From Chitinophaga sp. Ak27 (GTDB lineage Bacteria > Bacteroidota > Bacteroidia > Chitinophagales > Chitinophagaceae), in NCBI RefSeq assembly GCF_012726295.1, contig NZ_JABAOB010000001.1:1674001-1738000 (forward strand): DNA of 64,000 nucleotides. Reading direction: 5' to 3'. A program made the translations under genes and the position numbers. Numbering within the stretch: position 1 is the first letter of the stretch; every line of letters starts with the position of its first letter. Positions 18,806 through 27,796 of this stretch are shown here, one piece after another. Under the pieces are notes generated by a model that saw only the letters and a list, made by a program, of their open reading frames with translations, had not been told where the DNA came from and did not search any database.

Positions 18806-18832
18806 GGCCGCCTCTACGGAGTAGAGACGGCC
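18806..18832. terminator. Bidirectional terminator between DoxX and tssD
   Basis: 12-bp stem with one mismatch (GGCCGCCTCTAC with GTAGAGACGGCC), 3-nt loop GGA. An A-run lies on the left and TTTT on the right, so it serves both the plus-strand DoxX-like gene and the minus-strand tssD gene. Confidence 0.8.
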
Positions 18833-18855
18833 CTTTTGCATAATGTAAGGAGTTA

Positions 18856-19242
18856 TTATACCCACTCATTAACATGTTTTGCATTACCCATGCTAATTTC
18901 ACGGGCAGAAATGGTAAAGGAGATTACCATTGGGTTTTTGTTTTCATAGTCAAAAGACTCTTCAAACTTAACCAGGTAACCCTCTTTAAAGTCCAGGGTT
19001 TTTAATTTGGAATCAGTATCTCTTTTGTAGAAAGTGATGGAACCATCTTTTCTTTCGAAGTTGTTGACCATCCATTCGAAGAGATCTGTTTTTCCGGTAG
19101 ATTCTACTGTCAGCTTAATGCGTCCGCCACGGGTGATGGCTGAAGGGCGACCGGTAGCATCTGTTTCCTGTGTGAGGTCGTAGGCGACGTGCTGTACGTT
19201 GTACTCTTGTCCGCCTGTTTCAAATTTTGCTTTGAAGGACAT
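18856..19242 (-). CDS. tssD: Type VI secretion tube protein TssD (Hcp), Bacteroidetes type
   Basis: 128 residues starting MSFKAKFETGGQEYNVQHVA, the standard start of the subtype-iii Hcp family. It is all beta, matching the ring that stacks into the inner tube pushed out by sheath contraction. The motif GRIKLTVESTG..DLFEWM and the ending FTISAREISMGNAKHVNEW are typical. It is the last gene of the tssG-N-K-O-D run but has a 153-bp gap before it with its own -7 box, which fits the very high expression needed for a tube protein. It may also be a secreted marker of activity. Confidence 0.93.
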   Translation of the reverse strand: MSFKAKFETGGQEYNVQHVAYDLTQETDATGRPSAITRGGRIKLTVESTGKTDLFEWMVNNFERKDGSITFYKRDTDSKLKTLDFKEGYLVKFEESFDYENKNPMVISFTISAREISMGNAKHVNEWV

Positions 19243-19309
19243 GTTGGGTTAATTTTTAAGGTTACAATAAAGAAAAATACCTAAGATTTATTTATGAATT
19301 TATAAGTCT

Positions 19310-19317
19310 CAAATATA
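19310..19317 (-). promoter_or_regulatory. Candidate -7 box for tssD
   Basis: The minus strand reads TATATTTG, a full TAnnTTTG match, 67 bp before the tssD ATG. No convincing -33 box is at 19-bp spacing. Confidence 0.4.
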
Positions 19318-19395
19318 GGATGAAATTTTCAATAATTAAGAGTCCTAACGAATAATTTTTATACCCATATCTAAAAGATAATATAGACTTTTGGG

Positions 19396-19920
19396 TTAGT
19401 GCGCGCGGCTATTCAGCAGCATCATCTGGCGGCAGTTATCAAGGTCCCTGCTCTTGGTTTCCAGCTGCCTGTTGAGATCTGCTACCTGTTCTTTTAATCC
19501 TGCTATATTCTGTTGCGCATTTTGTAGCTCTCGCAGCTGTTGTTTGGTTTGCTGCAGCGACAAGCAGTTTTGCACAATATTATCATATAAGCCAAAATGC
19601 GTCACCGCTTCTTTTGGGATAGAGTTGCGCATATCGGCCAGGGAAGCGGCGATGATCTGGTCCATATACGTAGCGTTCTGATTGGGCAGGTTAATAGAAT
19701 CGAGATTATGCTTCACCTTATCCAGCTTTTGCAGAAAGGTGGCTTGAAACGCCTGTTCTTCCCGGAAAGCAGTCAATTCCTTACGCAACGCAGCATTTTC
19801 CCTGGCTGGCACCTGGTAGTTAAAAAATACGGCTAATACAAACAAGCCTACGGTGATGATAAAAAACAAAAGGAACCAAATAAAGGAAACATTTCTTTCC
19901 TGCCTGTTCAATACTTGCAT
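19396..19920 (-). CDS. tssO: Type VI secretion protein TssO
   Basis: 174 residues. One membrane segment lies near the N-terminus (FIWFLLFFIITVGLFVLAVFF, residues about 13-33), followed by a long periplasmic helical, coiled-coil-prone region with Gln/Leu heptads (LQQTKQQLRELQNAQQ). This layout and the position between tssK and tssD match TssO, one of the subtype-iii-specific membrane components that replace TssJLM. It lies 61 bp after tssK on the same strand. Confidence 0.8.
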   Translation of the reverse strand: MQVLNRQERNVSFIWFLLFFIITVGLFVLAVFFNYQVPARENAALRKELTAFREEQAFQATFLQKLDKVKHNLDSINLPNQNATYMDQIIAASLADMRNSIPKEAVTHFGLYDNIVQNCLSLQQTKQQLRELQNAQQNIAGLKEQVADLNRQLETKSRDLDNCRQMMLLNSRAH

Positions 19921-19981
19921 ATTTCAGAATTATTCTTTTACAAATTGATCATATAACGAAGTGCGCATAACGGTTGCGCGC

Positions 19982-21157
19982 TTAATCGGTAAAAAACCAA
20001 CGCTTGGCTTTATGTTTACGCAGGTACTCGGAATCCTCCTGTGATTCTTCTTTCACGAAAATATTGCTGTCCTGCTTGCGTCCGATATAATCCAGCCTGC
20101 TCAGGCTTTCAAAGAGTTTATTCACTGCTCTGACGAAAGGAATCATGGGTTGCAGGCATTCGCGTACATCCAGGTGTTTATAACGGATATTGGCGCAATT
20201 AATCATGAGGGTTTCCAGTTCGCCTTGCCTGAGTTCACACCATTCAGATAAATAGTTGAGCAGCTCTTCCTTACCGGCGCCGGCACGTTGATCAATAGCA
20301 TTTTTCATGGTGCGGGCCAGTCCTGCAATGATTTCCAGCATTTGTGCCGGCGGCTGGTTCATGGCCAGCCATCTGAACTGGGTGATACGCGTACCGAGGA
20401 ACTGTACCATTTTCTCCGTAGTATAAAGTACTACCAGCGCAAGGTCGTTATTCTGGTTCCTGCCATAAATTTTTTGCACGATATGCACGCCATACAATTC
20501 CATTTGTCCGAGAAACTGATCAAGCTCGTGATACAGGTCGATCAGCGATGGGTGGGCACTTACAATACTGCAGGGTGGAATATAATCATCGTCCATCAGC
20601 GGGCGGCCATCTATTACGTTGATACGTGCCAGCACCATCTGGTAGCTGCCTAACTGTCCGGAAGGCAGTTGGGACGCGGGGGCTACGTATAGGCTATATT
20701 CCGGCGTAGCATACGGCAATCTTGGCGGATCTTCTTCCAGCAACGGTTCCCCACTGGGCTGGCGGTTAAAAGGATTCACCTGCATGAGTACGTAATAGGT
20801 ACTTTCTGTATGCTGCGGGTCCCAGGTATAAGTGGCTTCTGGGAAGGTGGTAGCGTACTTGAGGGAATGTACCGTATGTTCGGGTACTTCAATCCTGCCG
20901 CCACCGGGCGTTACTGCCCTGCATTCTGTCAGTTTAATACGCCACTGCTGTTGGTTGTCGCTCACAAACCAGCAACGCAGCGATTCTTTATTTTCTCCTT
21001 TGGGAGGTAATAAGCCATAGTTGAGTGCATGAATGCCGCAGGCCAGCGCATCCCTGATCTGATCCAGCAGCGCATTTTCCGTATCAATAAAATGCTGCTT
21101 CTTTATCTTCATGCCATCTACCCAGTTAACGGGAAAATGCTTTAACGGTTCTGCCAT
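19982..21157 (-). CDS. tssK: Type VI secretion baseplate protein TssK
   Basis: 391 residues. The N-terminus (FPVNWVDGMKIKKQHFIDTENA) is the Bacteroidetes version of the TssK start, in which the shell domain contacts the baseplate wedge; the C-terminal helical head contacts the membrane complex. It links baseplate TssEFG to the envelope proteins. It begins 10 bp after tssN and is in the same transcription unit. Confidence 0.88.
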   Translation of the reverse strand: MAEPLKHFPVNWVDGMKIKKQHFIDTENALLDQIRDALACGIHALNYGLLPPKGENKESLRCWFVSDNQQQWRIKLTECRAVTPGGGRIEVPEHTVHSLKYATTFPEATYTWDPQHTESTYYVLMQVNPFNRQPSGEPLLEEDPPRLPYATPEYSLYVAPASQLPSGQLGSYQMVLARINVIDGRPLMDDDYIPPCSIVSAHPSLIDLYHELDQFLGQMELYGVHIVQKIYGRNQNNDLALVVLYTTEKMVQFLGTRITQFRWLAMNQPPAQMLEIIAGLARTMKNAIDQRAGAGKEELLNYLSEWCELRQGELETLMINCANIRYKHLDVRECLQPMIPFVRAVNKLFESLSRLDYIGRKQDSNIFVKEESQEDSEYLRKHKAKRWFFTD

Positions 21158-21167
21158 AATACTGCTT

Positions 21168-22022
21168 TTAGGATAACATTATTCTATTACAAATGATCAC
21201 ACTGTTTTCCTTGATGCCATTCATAAACACCGCCTTATGAGGGTCCAGCGTTTTAGCGCCGCCAAACCAGCGTGGCTTCAGGTGAAACACCCATCCGTAG
21301 GGCTGCCCGTTGTTATCTACAAAATCAATGGGGGTATTGGGATAACGATCATTATAATCATTAATAAAGTGATAAAATAAATCACCCAGGTCCATTTTAA
21401 TTGGCGTTCTTGCACGGAAATAAGTACGGGTGCTATCTTTAAGCCCTTTCTCCATTTCCAGCCCGATTACAATCAGGTCCCGCATCTCGTCTTCATTTAC
21501 TTCCGGCACTTCCTTATACATCGGGTATTGCCACCATTTATGCACTTTTACCGGGATAGCCATCATCCGCTCAAAAGTTTTATATACAAATGTGGGAAGT
21601 ACAAAAGAGAACATACTGGTTAGCATCGGATAATACAGGAAAGTATCCTTGTCAAGAAACCGGTTGACCAGTACAAACCCGGCGCCGCCAAATAACCATA
21701 TGGCCAGGATAAAAGCCAGCTCCGATACCAGCGTGGTTTCATTGGCCCAGAAACGGGTATACATAAAGTGACAGTGAACAACCCCCAGTCCCAGGAACCA
21801 TACCTCATAAAAGAAATACTGATTCATCAGGTTTTGATGGGTAAACAGGAAAGGGATAGAACTGATAACGGCAAATACCAGCGTCATACACACTAAATAC
21901 AACAGTGCTTTCTTTTTATAAAGGCTGAAATTTTTAATGTATCTGCTGAGCAAAGCCACTATGAAAGATCCCACGGCCAGAACGCCGGCCAGCATAATGT
22001 AAAACTTAGCAGTGTATCTCAT
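21168..22022 (-). CDS. tssN: Type VI secretion membrane protein TssN
   Basis: 284 residues with about five hydrophobic segments in the first ~150 residues, then a cytoplasmic domain of ~130 residues (KVHKWWQYPMYKEVPEVNEDEM onward). This is the TssN architecture of subtype-iii systems and forms part of their trans-envelope complex. It lies between tssG and tssK on the minus strand. Confidence 0.87.
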   Translation of the reverse strand: MRYTAKFYIMLAGVLAVGSFIVALLSRYIKNFSLYKKKALLYLVCMTLVFAVISSIPFLFTHQNLMNQYFFYEVWFLGLGVVHCHFMYTRFWANETTLVSELAFILAIWLFGGAGFVLVNRFLDKDTFLYYPMLTSMFSFVLPTFVYKTFERMMAIPVKVHKWWQYPMYKEVPEVNEDEMRDLIVIGLEMEKGLKDSTRTYFRARTPIKMDLGDLFYHFINDYNDRYPNTPIDFVDNNGQPYGWVFHLKPRWFGGAKTLDPHKAVFMNGIKENSVIICNRIMLS

Positions 22023-22131
22023 AGCTCTGATGATATGTCAAGGTTTTTCGGGTTTGGGTACTAACATGTTTTCGGTTTTTCAGATGCCGGGTAACAGCAA
22101 ATATAATTCCATAATATAATGAATCTATCGC

Positions 22132-23094
22132 TCACAGAAAAAAATTATAACCCATTAATCCCTGATCAGGTTGCTTATCGGCCATGACTACCGTTTTTTC
22201 GCCGGCAGGCGGTAGCAATAAAGTTTTTACTTCCGCATCGGCGGGGAACAGGTATCCGTAACATACCTCCAGCAGCTTCCCATAAGGCCGCCATGGCAGG
22301 TAATCGTATAACCGTTGGTGTTTAACCGGCCCAAGGCTCACTGTGATAACAGGCATGTCTATATAACAGGAAGTGCCTACCATCGCATCTACACCGAGGG
22401 CACACTCTCCCAGGGGAACGCCATTCCCCGTTTCCACTAGCTGCGGGTTCCGGTCAATCGTAATACTTACGGTTTCTTCAAATATCTGCTCCAGGCAAAG
22501 CTTAATCAATGAATTGTTGCCAGCAATGCGATGCACATAAGGCAATAGTTTCACCAGCCTGTTAGCGCCCACATCCGGTAATCCCGCCGGCAGGTTCCAA
22601 AATGCATGGAACAACTGGTCGGCATCTTTACCAAATACATCAAATAACAAATGCTTCTCCCGCTGTTCCAGGTATACCCGCTGCAGGAAAAATTCATTCT
22701 CCAGCGGCTGAAAAAAACGACGGGCCTGCTGCTGCTGTTGCTGTTGCCGCTTATAACGCGCCACCATCTCTCCCACCCCCATCTGCCTGGAAGAAGGCTC
22801 CTGCTTGAATTCATGAAAAATCCCCTGCGGCAGGCGGTCATAGATACCATCGCGGGAAAGGGTTAAATTAATAAACGGCTGATAGGGTTGACTATCATCC
22901 AGCTTTACCTGCGTAATATCTGTGGTAAACGAACGGGTGAATACATTCTGCATCTGTACTACCACTTCTTCTTCCCGTACACAGTTATCCAGCAATTCCC
23001 CTACTACTACTTCCGCCCTCACATCATAGGGCAAAGCATCGACATGGTCAATCACTTCCTCCAGCACGGCGGCTTTCTGTGCATTGTTTACCAT
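22132..23094 (-). CDS. tssG: Type VI secretion baseplate protein TssG
   Basis: 320 residues, resembling Bacteroidetes TssG in order and in the central LPAGLPDVGANRLVKLLPYVHRIAGN segment. It forms the baseplate wedge with TssF and TssE. A run of seven glutamines (residues about 115-121) lies in the middle. It is the first gene of the minus-strand tssG-N-K-O-D set and diverges from tssP across a 240-bp gap. The call rests on context and partial similarity. Confidence 0.75.
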   Translation of the reverse strand: MVNNAQKAAVLEEVIDHVDALPYDVRAEVVVGELLDNCVREEEVVVQMQNVFTRSFTTDITQVKLDDSQPYQPFINLTLSRDGIYDRLPQGIFHEFKQEPSSRQMGVGEMVARYKRQQQQQQQARRFFQPLENEFFLQRVYLEQREKHLLFDVFGKDADQLFHAFWNLPAGLPDVGANRLVKLLPYVHRIAGNNSLIKLCLEQIFEETVSITIDRNPQLVETGNGVPLGECALGVDAMVGTSCYIDMPVITVSLGPVKHQRLYDYLPWRPYGKLLEVCYGYLFPADAEVKTLLLPPAGEKTVVMADKQPDQGLMGYNFFL

Positions 23095-23192
23095 AAGGTG
23101 TTGATTTAGGTTCTCCTTATCCTGCTATTTGCTGATGACTGTTAGCATAACTATCGTTCATTCAACTATGGTTCCGGGCTAACAACTAGCAG

Positions 23193-23200
23193 CAAAAATA
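23193..23200 (-). promoter_or_regulatory. Candidate -7 box for tssG operon
   Basis: The minus strand reads TATTTTTG, a full TAnnTTTG match, 98 bp before the tssG ATG in the divergent tssG/tssP gap. On the plus strand the best candidate for tssP is TAAGTTTA at 23272-23279. Confidence 0.35.
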
Positions 23201-23334
23201 GGGGATTGCTTTTATTATTCTCCATTATTCCGGCTTAAATTTTAATGCCCCGAAAAAATTTTTCGCCAGTTTAAGTTTAGCAATTTATCCAAAAAAACAC
23301 TAAAATTGCAATATTGTAAAAACCTGAAAAACCG

Positions 23335-24387
23335 ATGGCGCCCCGTAAACCCGAAAATGAACGTAAGGTTAACTCATTCAGACCTTTTGGAAAAATTGCC
23401 AGTCATGTTGACCCCATGGTACTGTGGACTTTCTTTGCCCTCTTCCTGATCAGCGGCGCACTGCTGGCCTTTCAGCTTGATACCAAAGAAGATTGCAGCA
23501 ACACCGATATTATATTGAGTCATGTTCAAAATACCAACAGTAAAGCCTACCTGGTAGGCGAAGTCATTACTTTCAACGCGTCCAGTCACGATAAAAAAAC
23601 TAACAACTACACCTGGGAATTTGGCGATTCCAGCAATAGGGCCACCGGCCAACAGGTGTACCATTCCTTCAATAAAGCTGGCAGCTACATGGTTACCCTC
23701 AGTTCCGGCAAATGCAGCTGGACAAAAGAAGTGCTCGTAACCATGCCCGTGGAAAATACCGGTGGCAAGCCCGATATTTTCCCGGTTATTGAGGGGCCGT
23801 CCGAAGCCTTTGCCGGCAGGCCTGTAACCTTTACCAACAAAACATCTTCCGCTACCCAATGGAGCTGGCGGCTCCTGCAGGATAATGCAGAAGTACATTC
23901 AGGCGCTACCGTTACCTACACATTCTCGTCTCCCGGAGAAAGAACACTGTCGCTTATCATCAACGGCGATAGCGCTCACATGGTGCTCAAACACATTACC
24001 GTATTCCCCGCACGCCCCACTACGCCGGAGCATACGCAGGATGTACCATTCAACCCCGAACCGGTACAGCCTAAAGCACCAGAACCACCGCCAGTAGTGG
24101 AAAAGCCTAAACCCTCTATCTCTGACGACGAATTTAAATACCTGCTCACCCAGGTAACCACCAAACAAAAAACAGCAGCAGACTTTGCACAGTATCTCTG
24201 TAATAACCTCGGTACCAAAGTGGTACTCAACGGTAACGACCAGGATAATTTTGAACACTTCTGCTCCCGTATTTATGGTAAGAAAAAATTCAAGATAGAA
24301 AGGGTGAACCTGACCAAAGATGCCAACGGTTGCGTAAATGGCATCCTAATCATGTATGACCGTAAAAAATTACTGGGTATATTCTAA
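23335..24387 (+). CDS. tssP: Type VI secretion protein TssP (PKD-domain membrane protein)
   Basis: 350 residues. A basic cytoplasmic N-terminus is followed by one membrane helix (PMVLWTFFALFLISGALLAF, residues about 27-47). A PKD-type beta sandwich follows (VGEVITFNAS...YTWEFGD...HSFNKAGSYMVTL) and a second PKD-like repeat (PVTFTNKTSSATQWSWRL). A Pro-rich linker leads to a C-terminal domain of ~100 residues. This matches TssP of subtype-iii systems, a periplasm-facing structural part. Its stop overlaps the tssE start (TAATG), so translation is coupled. Confidence 0.85.
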   Translation: MAPRKPENERKVNSFRPFGKIASHVDPMVLWTFFALFLISGALLAFQLDTKEDCSNTDIILSHVQNTNSKAYLVGEVITFNASSHDKKTNNYTWEFGDSSNRATGQQVYHSFNKAGSYMVTLSSGKCSWTKEVLVTMPVENTGGKPDIFPVIEGPSEAFAGRPVTFTNKTSSATQWSWRLLQDNAEVHSGATVTYTFSSPGERTLSLIINGDSAHMVLKHITVFPARPTTPEHTQDVPFNPEPVQPKAPEPPPVVEKPKPSISDDEFKYLLTQVTTKQKTAADFAQYLCNNLGTKVVLNGNDQDNFEHFCSRIYGKKKFKIERVNLTKDANGCVNGILIMYDRKKLLGIF

Positions 24388-24827
24388 TGCCATCCATGAA
24401 AGGAAAATATTATAAACTTCCGATAGATTTTTCGCAGCTGCTGCAGAAAAAAGACATGCCTGCCATTACGCTGGAAGAATCTATCGAACAGCATATCCAC
24501 CTGCTGATCACTACCGTATTGGGAGAAAATAAAGATGATCCCCAGTATGGCTGCCAGTGGTGGGACAGCGACTTTGATATCAAAGCCTCCAACAACGAAG
24601 TGAAGGAACAGATAGAAAACGCAGTGAAAGCATCCATTGTACGATACGAAAAAAGAATCACACAGATAAGGGTGGTAGCCGCTGTAAACCAGGAAGAATT
24701 ACTCCTGCCGGCTACCCGCAAAATGAAAAAGAAGATACGCGTGACTGTTTCCGGCAGCATCAGCAAAAACAACAACCCGTTCCAGTACAGCAGTTTCTTC
24801 TACATCAGCCCCTTATCCTACGATTGA
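24387..24827 (+). CDS. tssE: Type VI secretion baseplate protein TssE (gp25-like)
   Basis: 146 residues. The core ITLEESIEQHIHLLITTVLGENKDDPQYG matches the gp25/lysozyme-like baseplate family, with EDP-type geometry in the NKDDPQYGC stretch. It forms the wedge with TssF and TssG. Its start overlaps the tssP stop by one base; tssF follows after 24 bp. Confidence 0.88.
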   Translation: MPSMKGKYYKLPIDFSQLLQKKDMPAITLEESIEQHIHLLITTVLGENKDDPQYGCQWWDSDFDIKASNNEVKEQIENAVKASIVRYEKRITQIRVVAAVNQEELLLPATRKMKKKIRVTVSGSISKNNNPFQYSSFFYISPLSYD

Positions 24828-24851
24828 TCATTTGTTTATTAACCGCCACTC

Positions 24852-26681
24852 ATGAAAGAAAAGAAAGAACGAATAAAGGATAGAATGTTAAAAACCGCCG
24901 CCCGCCTGTGGGGATATCCTGATGCGGAAGTGGAAACCTCTTTTGATCCGGTTGTGCAGCTGTTGCTGGAAACCTGCGCCAGCGAACTGGAAAAAATTTC
25001 CGGCGAAGTAGACGTATCACATGCACGCCTCGTGGAAAGACTGGCGCAAATCATGATGCCGGAACCTATTACCAGCGCCCAGCCCTCCTATGGCATTCTG
25101 CATGCCATGGCCACGGAAGCAGTAGCCGACATTCACGCCGATCACCAGTTTTACCATCATACCAAAAACGGCAGCCACACCCGGGATATCTTCTTCTCCC
25201 CCGTTACTAATCATCGCCTCTTCCGGGGACAGGTACAATACCTCGTCATCGGCAATAAATTATTTGAAACCCGCGACCATTGGTTTAAGGAACAGGTATT
25301 ACAGGGACATTTATCTCCCGACACCCCGCCCAACCACCTGTGGATAGGCCTCACCATGGAAGATGTCCCCCATTCCTGGGAAGGTATGTCACTCTTCTTT
25401 GACCTTCGTAATATCCACCAGCAGGAAATGTTTTATCACTACCTGCCCCTGGCCAGGATATTTGCCAATAACCGCGAGCTAACCATCAAAAGCGGTTACG
25501 CCCATAGTCGTAATATGGCAGAAGAAGATGTAGACAACATGGTGCAGGTAGCGGTCAACAACAACGCCAGGTACAGTCAGCACATTCTCCAGCGGTTTCG
25601 CCGCCACTTTGTAACTATCACGGACACACAGGCCCCGGTTGCCACCAGCTTGCCGGAACAACTCGGCAGAATATTCGGAACCGACAGCCAACGCGTACAA
25701 AAAGATGTTTACTGGCTACGCATAGAATTCCCCGAGGCACTGCATCATACCCTGATGGAAGACCTCTACTGCAGCATCAACTGCTTCCCGGTGATCAATA
25801 AAAAAAATAACGAGCAGTCCATGAAGCTGAATCGTTATCTCAATATTATCCCCCTGCAAACACCGGATATCTTCTTCGATATTAAAAGAGTATACGACCT
25901 GGAAGGCACCGATTATTACATACGCAATTTTTCTACTGCCGGCCAGATGCAGGAAGGAGAACTGGTTATCCGCAGCAGCGGCATTGGTCGCTTCGACACC
26001 CGCGAAGCCAAAGAAGTGATCGCCTACCTGGTAGAAGTGATCCGAGATGAAAGCTCCCTGTTTGAAGAAGTGAAGAACGACTATGTAACCAATCGTATGC
26101 GGGAACTACACCAGCTGATTGCTTCATTGGAAGAACAATTGCAGCCCGGCGCCAACAAGGGGAATATTCCCTATGTGATGGTAAAACCAAAAGATAACGC
26201 GGAATACATTTTCCTGGAATTTTATTCCACCAATGGTACCGCTGCCAACAACATCCGTATGGGTACCCGCTTGCTGGAATATGGAAATATTCATACCCGT
26301 CCCAATAGTATTACTTTGCTCACTAATACACAGGGAGGAAAAGACCGGTTAAATATCGATGAAAAAATAAATCTTTACCGCTCTCACCTGCTATCGCACA
26401 ACCGCATTGTAACGCCGGAAGATATGAAGGCACTGTGCCGCACCATTTATGGCGAGGAAATGAAAACGGCCACCATCACCAAAGGTGTAGCGTTGCAACC
26501 CGGCAACGGCGCAGGTTACAACCGCACCCTGGATATCCGCATTTCCCTGGCACAACCGACCAATAGGTATCCTGCGGCCAATCTTCAATATATGAAAGAG
26601 GAGTTACTGTTACAATTGGAAGAGAAATCCACTAATACTTTCCCTTACCGGGTTTTCATCAACGAAGTATTGATGCCGTAA
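24852..26681 (+). CDS. tssF: Type VI secretion baseplate protein TssF
   Basis: 609 residues. The N-terminal RMLKTAARLWGYPDAEVETSFDPVVQLLLE and later RLAQIMMPEPIT region are the TssF hallmark (all family members read ..P....F...P..RLL). It forms the baseplate wedge with TssE and TssG. It is the last gene of the tssP-E-F plus-strand operon and converges on the lytic transglycosylase gene with only 17 bp between stops. Confidence 0.88.
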   Translation: MKEKKERIKDRMLKTAARLWGYPDAEVETSFDPVVQLLLETCASELEKISGEVDVSHARLVERLAQIMMPEPITSAQPSYGILHAMATEAVADIHADHQFYHHTKNGSHTRDIFFSPVTNHRLFRGQVQYLVIGNKLFETRDHWFKEQVLQGHLSPDTPPNHLWIGLTMEDVPHSWEGMSLFFDLRNIHQQEMFYHYLPLARIFANNRELTIKSGYAHSRNMAEEDVDNMVQVAVNNNARYSQHILQRFRRHFVTITDTQAPVATSLPEQLGRIFGTDSQRVQKDVYWLRIEFPEALHHTLMEDLYCSINCFPVINKKNNEQSMKLNRYLNIIPLQTPDIFFDIKRVYDLEGTDYYIRNFSTAGQMQEGELVIRSSGIGRFDTREAKEVIAYLVEVIRDESSLFEEVKNDYVTNRMRELHQLIASLEEQLQPGANKGNIPYVMVKPKDNAEYIFLEFYSTNGTAANNIRMGTRLLEYGNIHTRPNSITLLTNTQGGKDRLNIDEKINLYRSHLLSHNRIVTPEDMKALCRTIYGEEMKTATITKGVALQPGNGAGYNRTLDIRISLAQPTNRYPAANLQYMKEELLLQLEEKSTNTFPYRVFINEVLMP

Positions 26682-26698
26682 TTATTTTACAGGTGATA

Positions 26699-27796
26699 TT
26701 ATCGCACCGCTAAGACAGCCGTAGCATGATCCCTCACCCGGCTAAAATTCCTGTTATCATTTGCACTACGCAACTGTACACTACCGCCGGTTTTCAGCAG
26801 ATCGGCAGGAACACCCTTCTTTCCGTCTGCCGCACAAAGCACGACAGTATTACCGAAACCAAGATCTACATAAACCCGGTTGCTTACCAACCAACCCTTG
26901 CCGGAGAGACTGGAATTTTTCCGTATGTATACGCCGTTGGCCTGTAAATCATCGAGCAACTGGATGCTGACCAGTTGCCCGTCTTCGAAAGTGGTATAAT
27001 GCTGTAAGCGGGCGGCGTATACGGTTACTCCCTGTTTCGGAGCAGCTGCTGACCGGCCAATAGCAATACGAATATTATTAAAATCCTTATCGCCCGCTTT
27101 ACTAACTGGCGCAGGAGTAGCAAACACGGATCCGTTGTTGGTGGATTTGGCAAATACATTATAGCCAAAGCCCGGCATGTATAACTCCGGACTTTCAAAC
27201 AGCTGCTTAATCGCAATGATTTTGTAGATATACTGAGCCGTTTCGTTATTGAGCACCAACTGGTAATAGTCGCTGCTTCCCTGCCGTTTTATGTTTTTGG
27301 AGATGTTGCCCGGTCCGGCGTTATAGGCTGCTGCAGCCAACGTCCAGGAGTTTAGTTGCTGATGCAGTTGGCGAAGCAGGCGGCAAGCTGCATGAGTGGC
27401 CTTAATCAGGTGGTTACGTTCGTCATACCCGGGGCTGACAGTAAGTCCCAATTCTGTCGCGGTTCCTGGCATGATCTGCCATACGCCCTGGGCGCCCACC
27501 GGGGAGGTAGCATTGCTTAACCCACTTTCTACAATGGGCAGGTATTTAAAGTCCAGCGGTACGTTGTATTGCTGAAGAATAGGTTCTATAACCGGGAAAT
27601 ATAATTCTGCCTTCATGCGTAATGCAGGAAGATAGCCCTGATAGCGCAGGTTACGTTTAATGATATCCATCAGCCGGAAAGAAACAAAGTCTCTTTCCAT
27701 GGGCACCACCTCTCCACAGAAATCAATCTGCTGGGCAATGCCCGGCGTTGCTATACCCAGCAGCAACAATATCATCAGAACAAACCGCTGTATCAT
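26699..27796 (-). CDS. Periplasmic lytic transglycosylase (SLT domain) in the type VI locus
   Basis: 365 residues. Signal peptide MIQRFVLMILLLLGIATPGIAQ, then a MltD-like SLT domain with catalytic Glu90 in FKYLPIVESGLSN, GVWQIMPGTA and AAAAYNAGPGN. The C-terminal ~130 residues end in a region that may hold LysM-like or other binding folds (GVTVYAARLQHYTTFEDGQL). It cuts peptidoglycan glycan strands. Its ATG overlaps the stop of the TraN-like gene by four bases, so it belongs to the tssH-B-C operon and probably opens the wall for apparatus assembly. Confidence 0.88.
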   Translation of the reverse strand: MIQRFVLMILLLLGIATPGIAQQIDFCGEVVPMERDFVSFRLMDIIKRNLRYQGYLPALRMKAELYFPVIEPILQQYNVPLDFKYLPIVESGLSNATSPVGAQGVWQIMPGTATELGLTVSPGYDERNHLIKATHAACRLLRQLHQQLNSWTLAAAAYNAGPGNISKNIKRQGSSDYYQLVLNNETAQYIYKIIAIKQLFESPELYMPGFGYNVFAKSTNNGSVFATPAPVSKAGDKDFNNIRIAIGRSAAAPKQGVTVYAARLQHYTTFEDGQLVSIQLLDDLQANGVYIRKNSSLSGKGWLVSNRVYVDLGFGNTVVLCAADGKKGVPADLLKTGGSVQLRSANDNRNFSRVRDHATAVLAVR

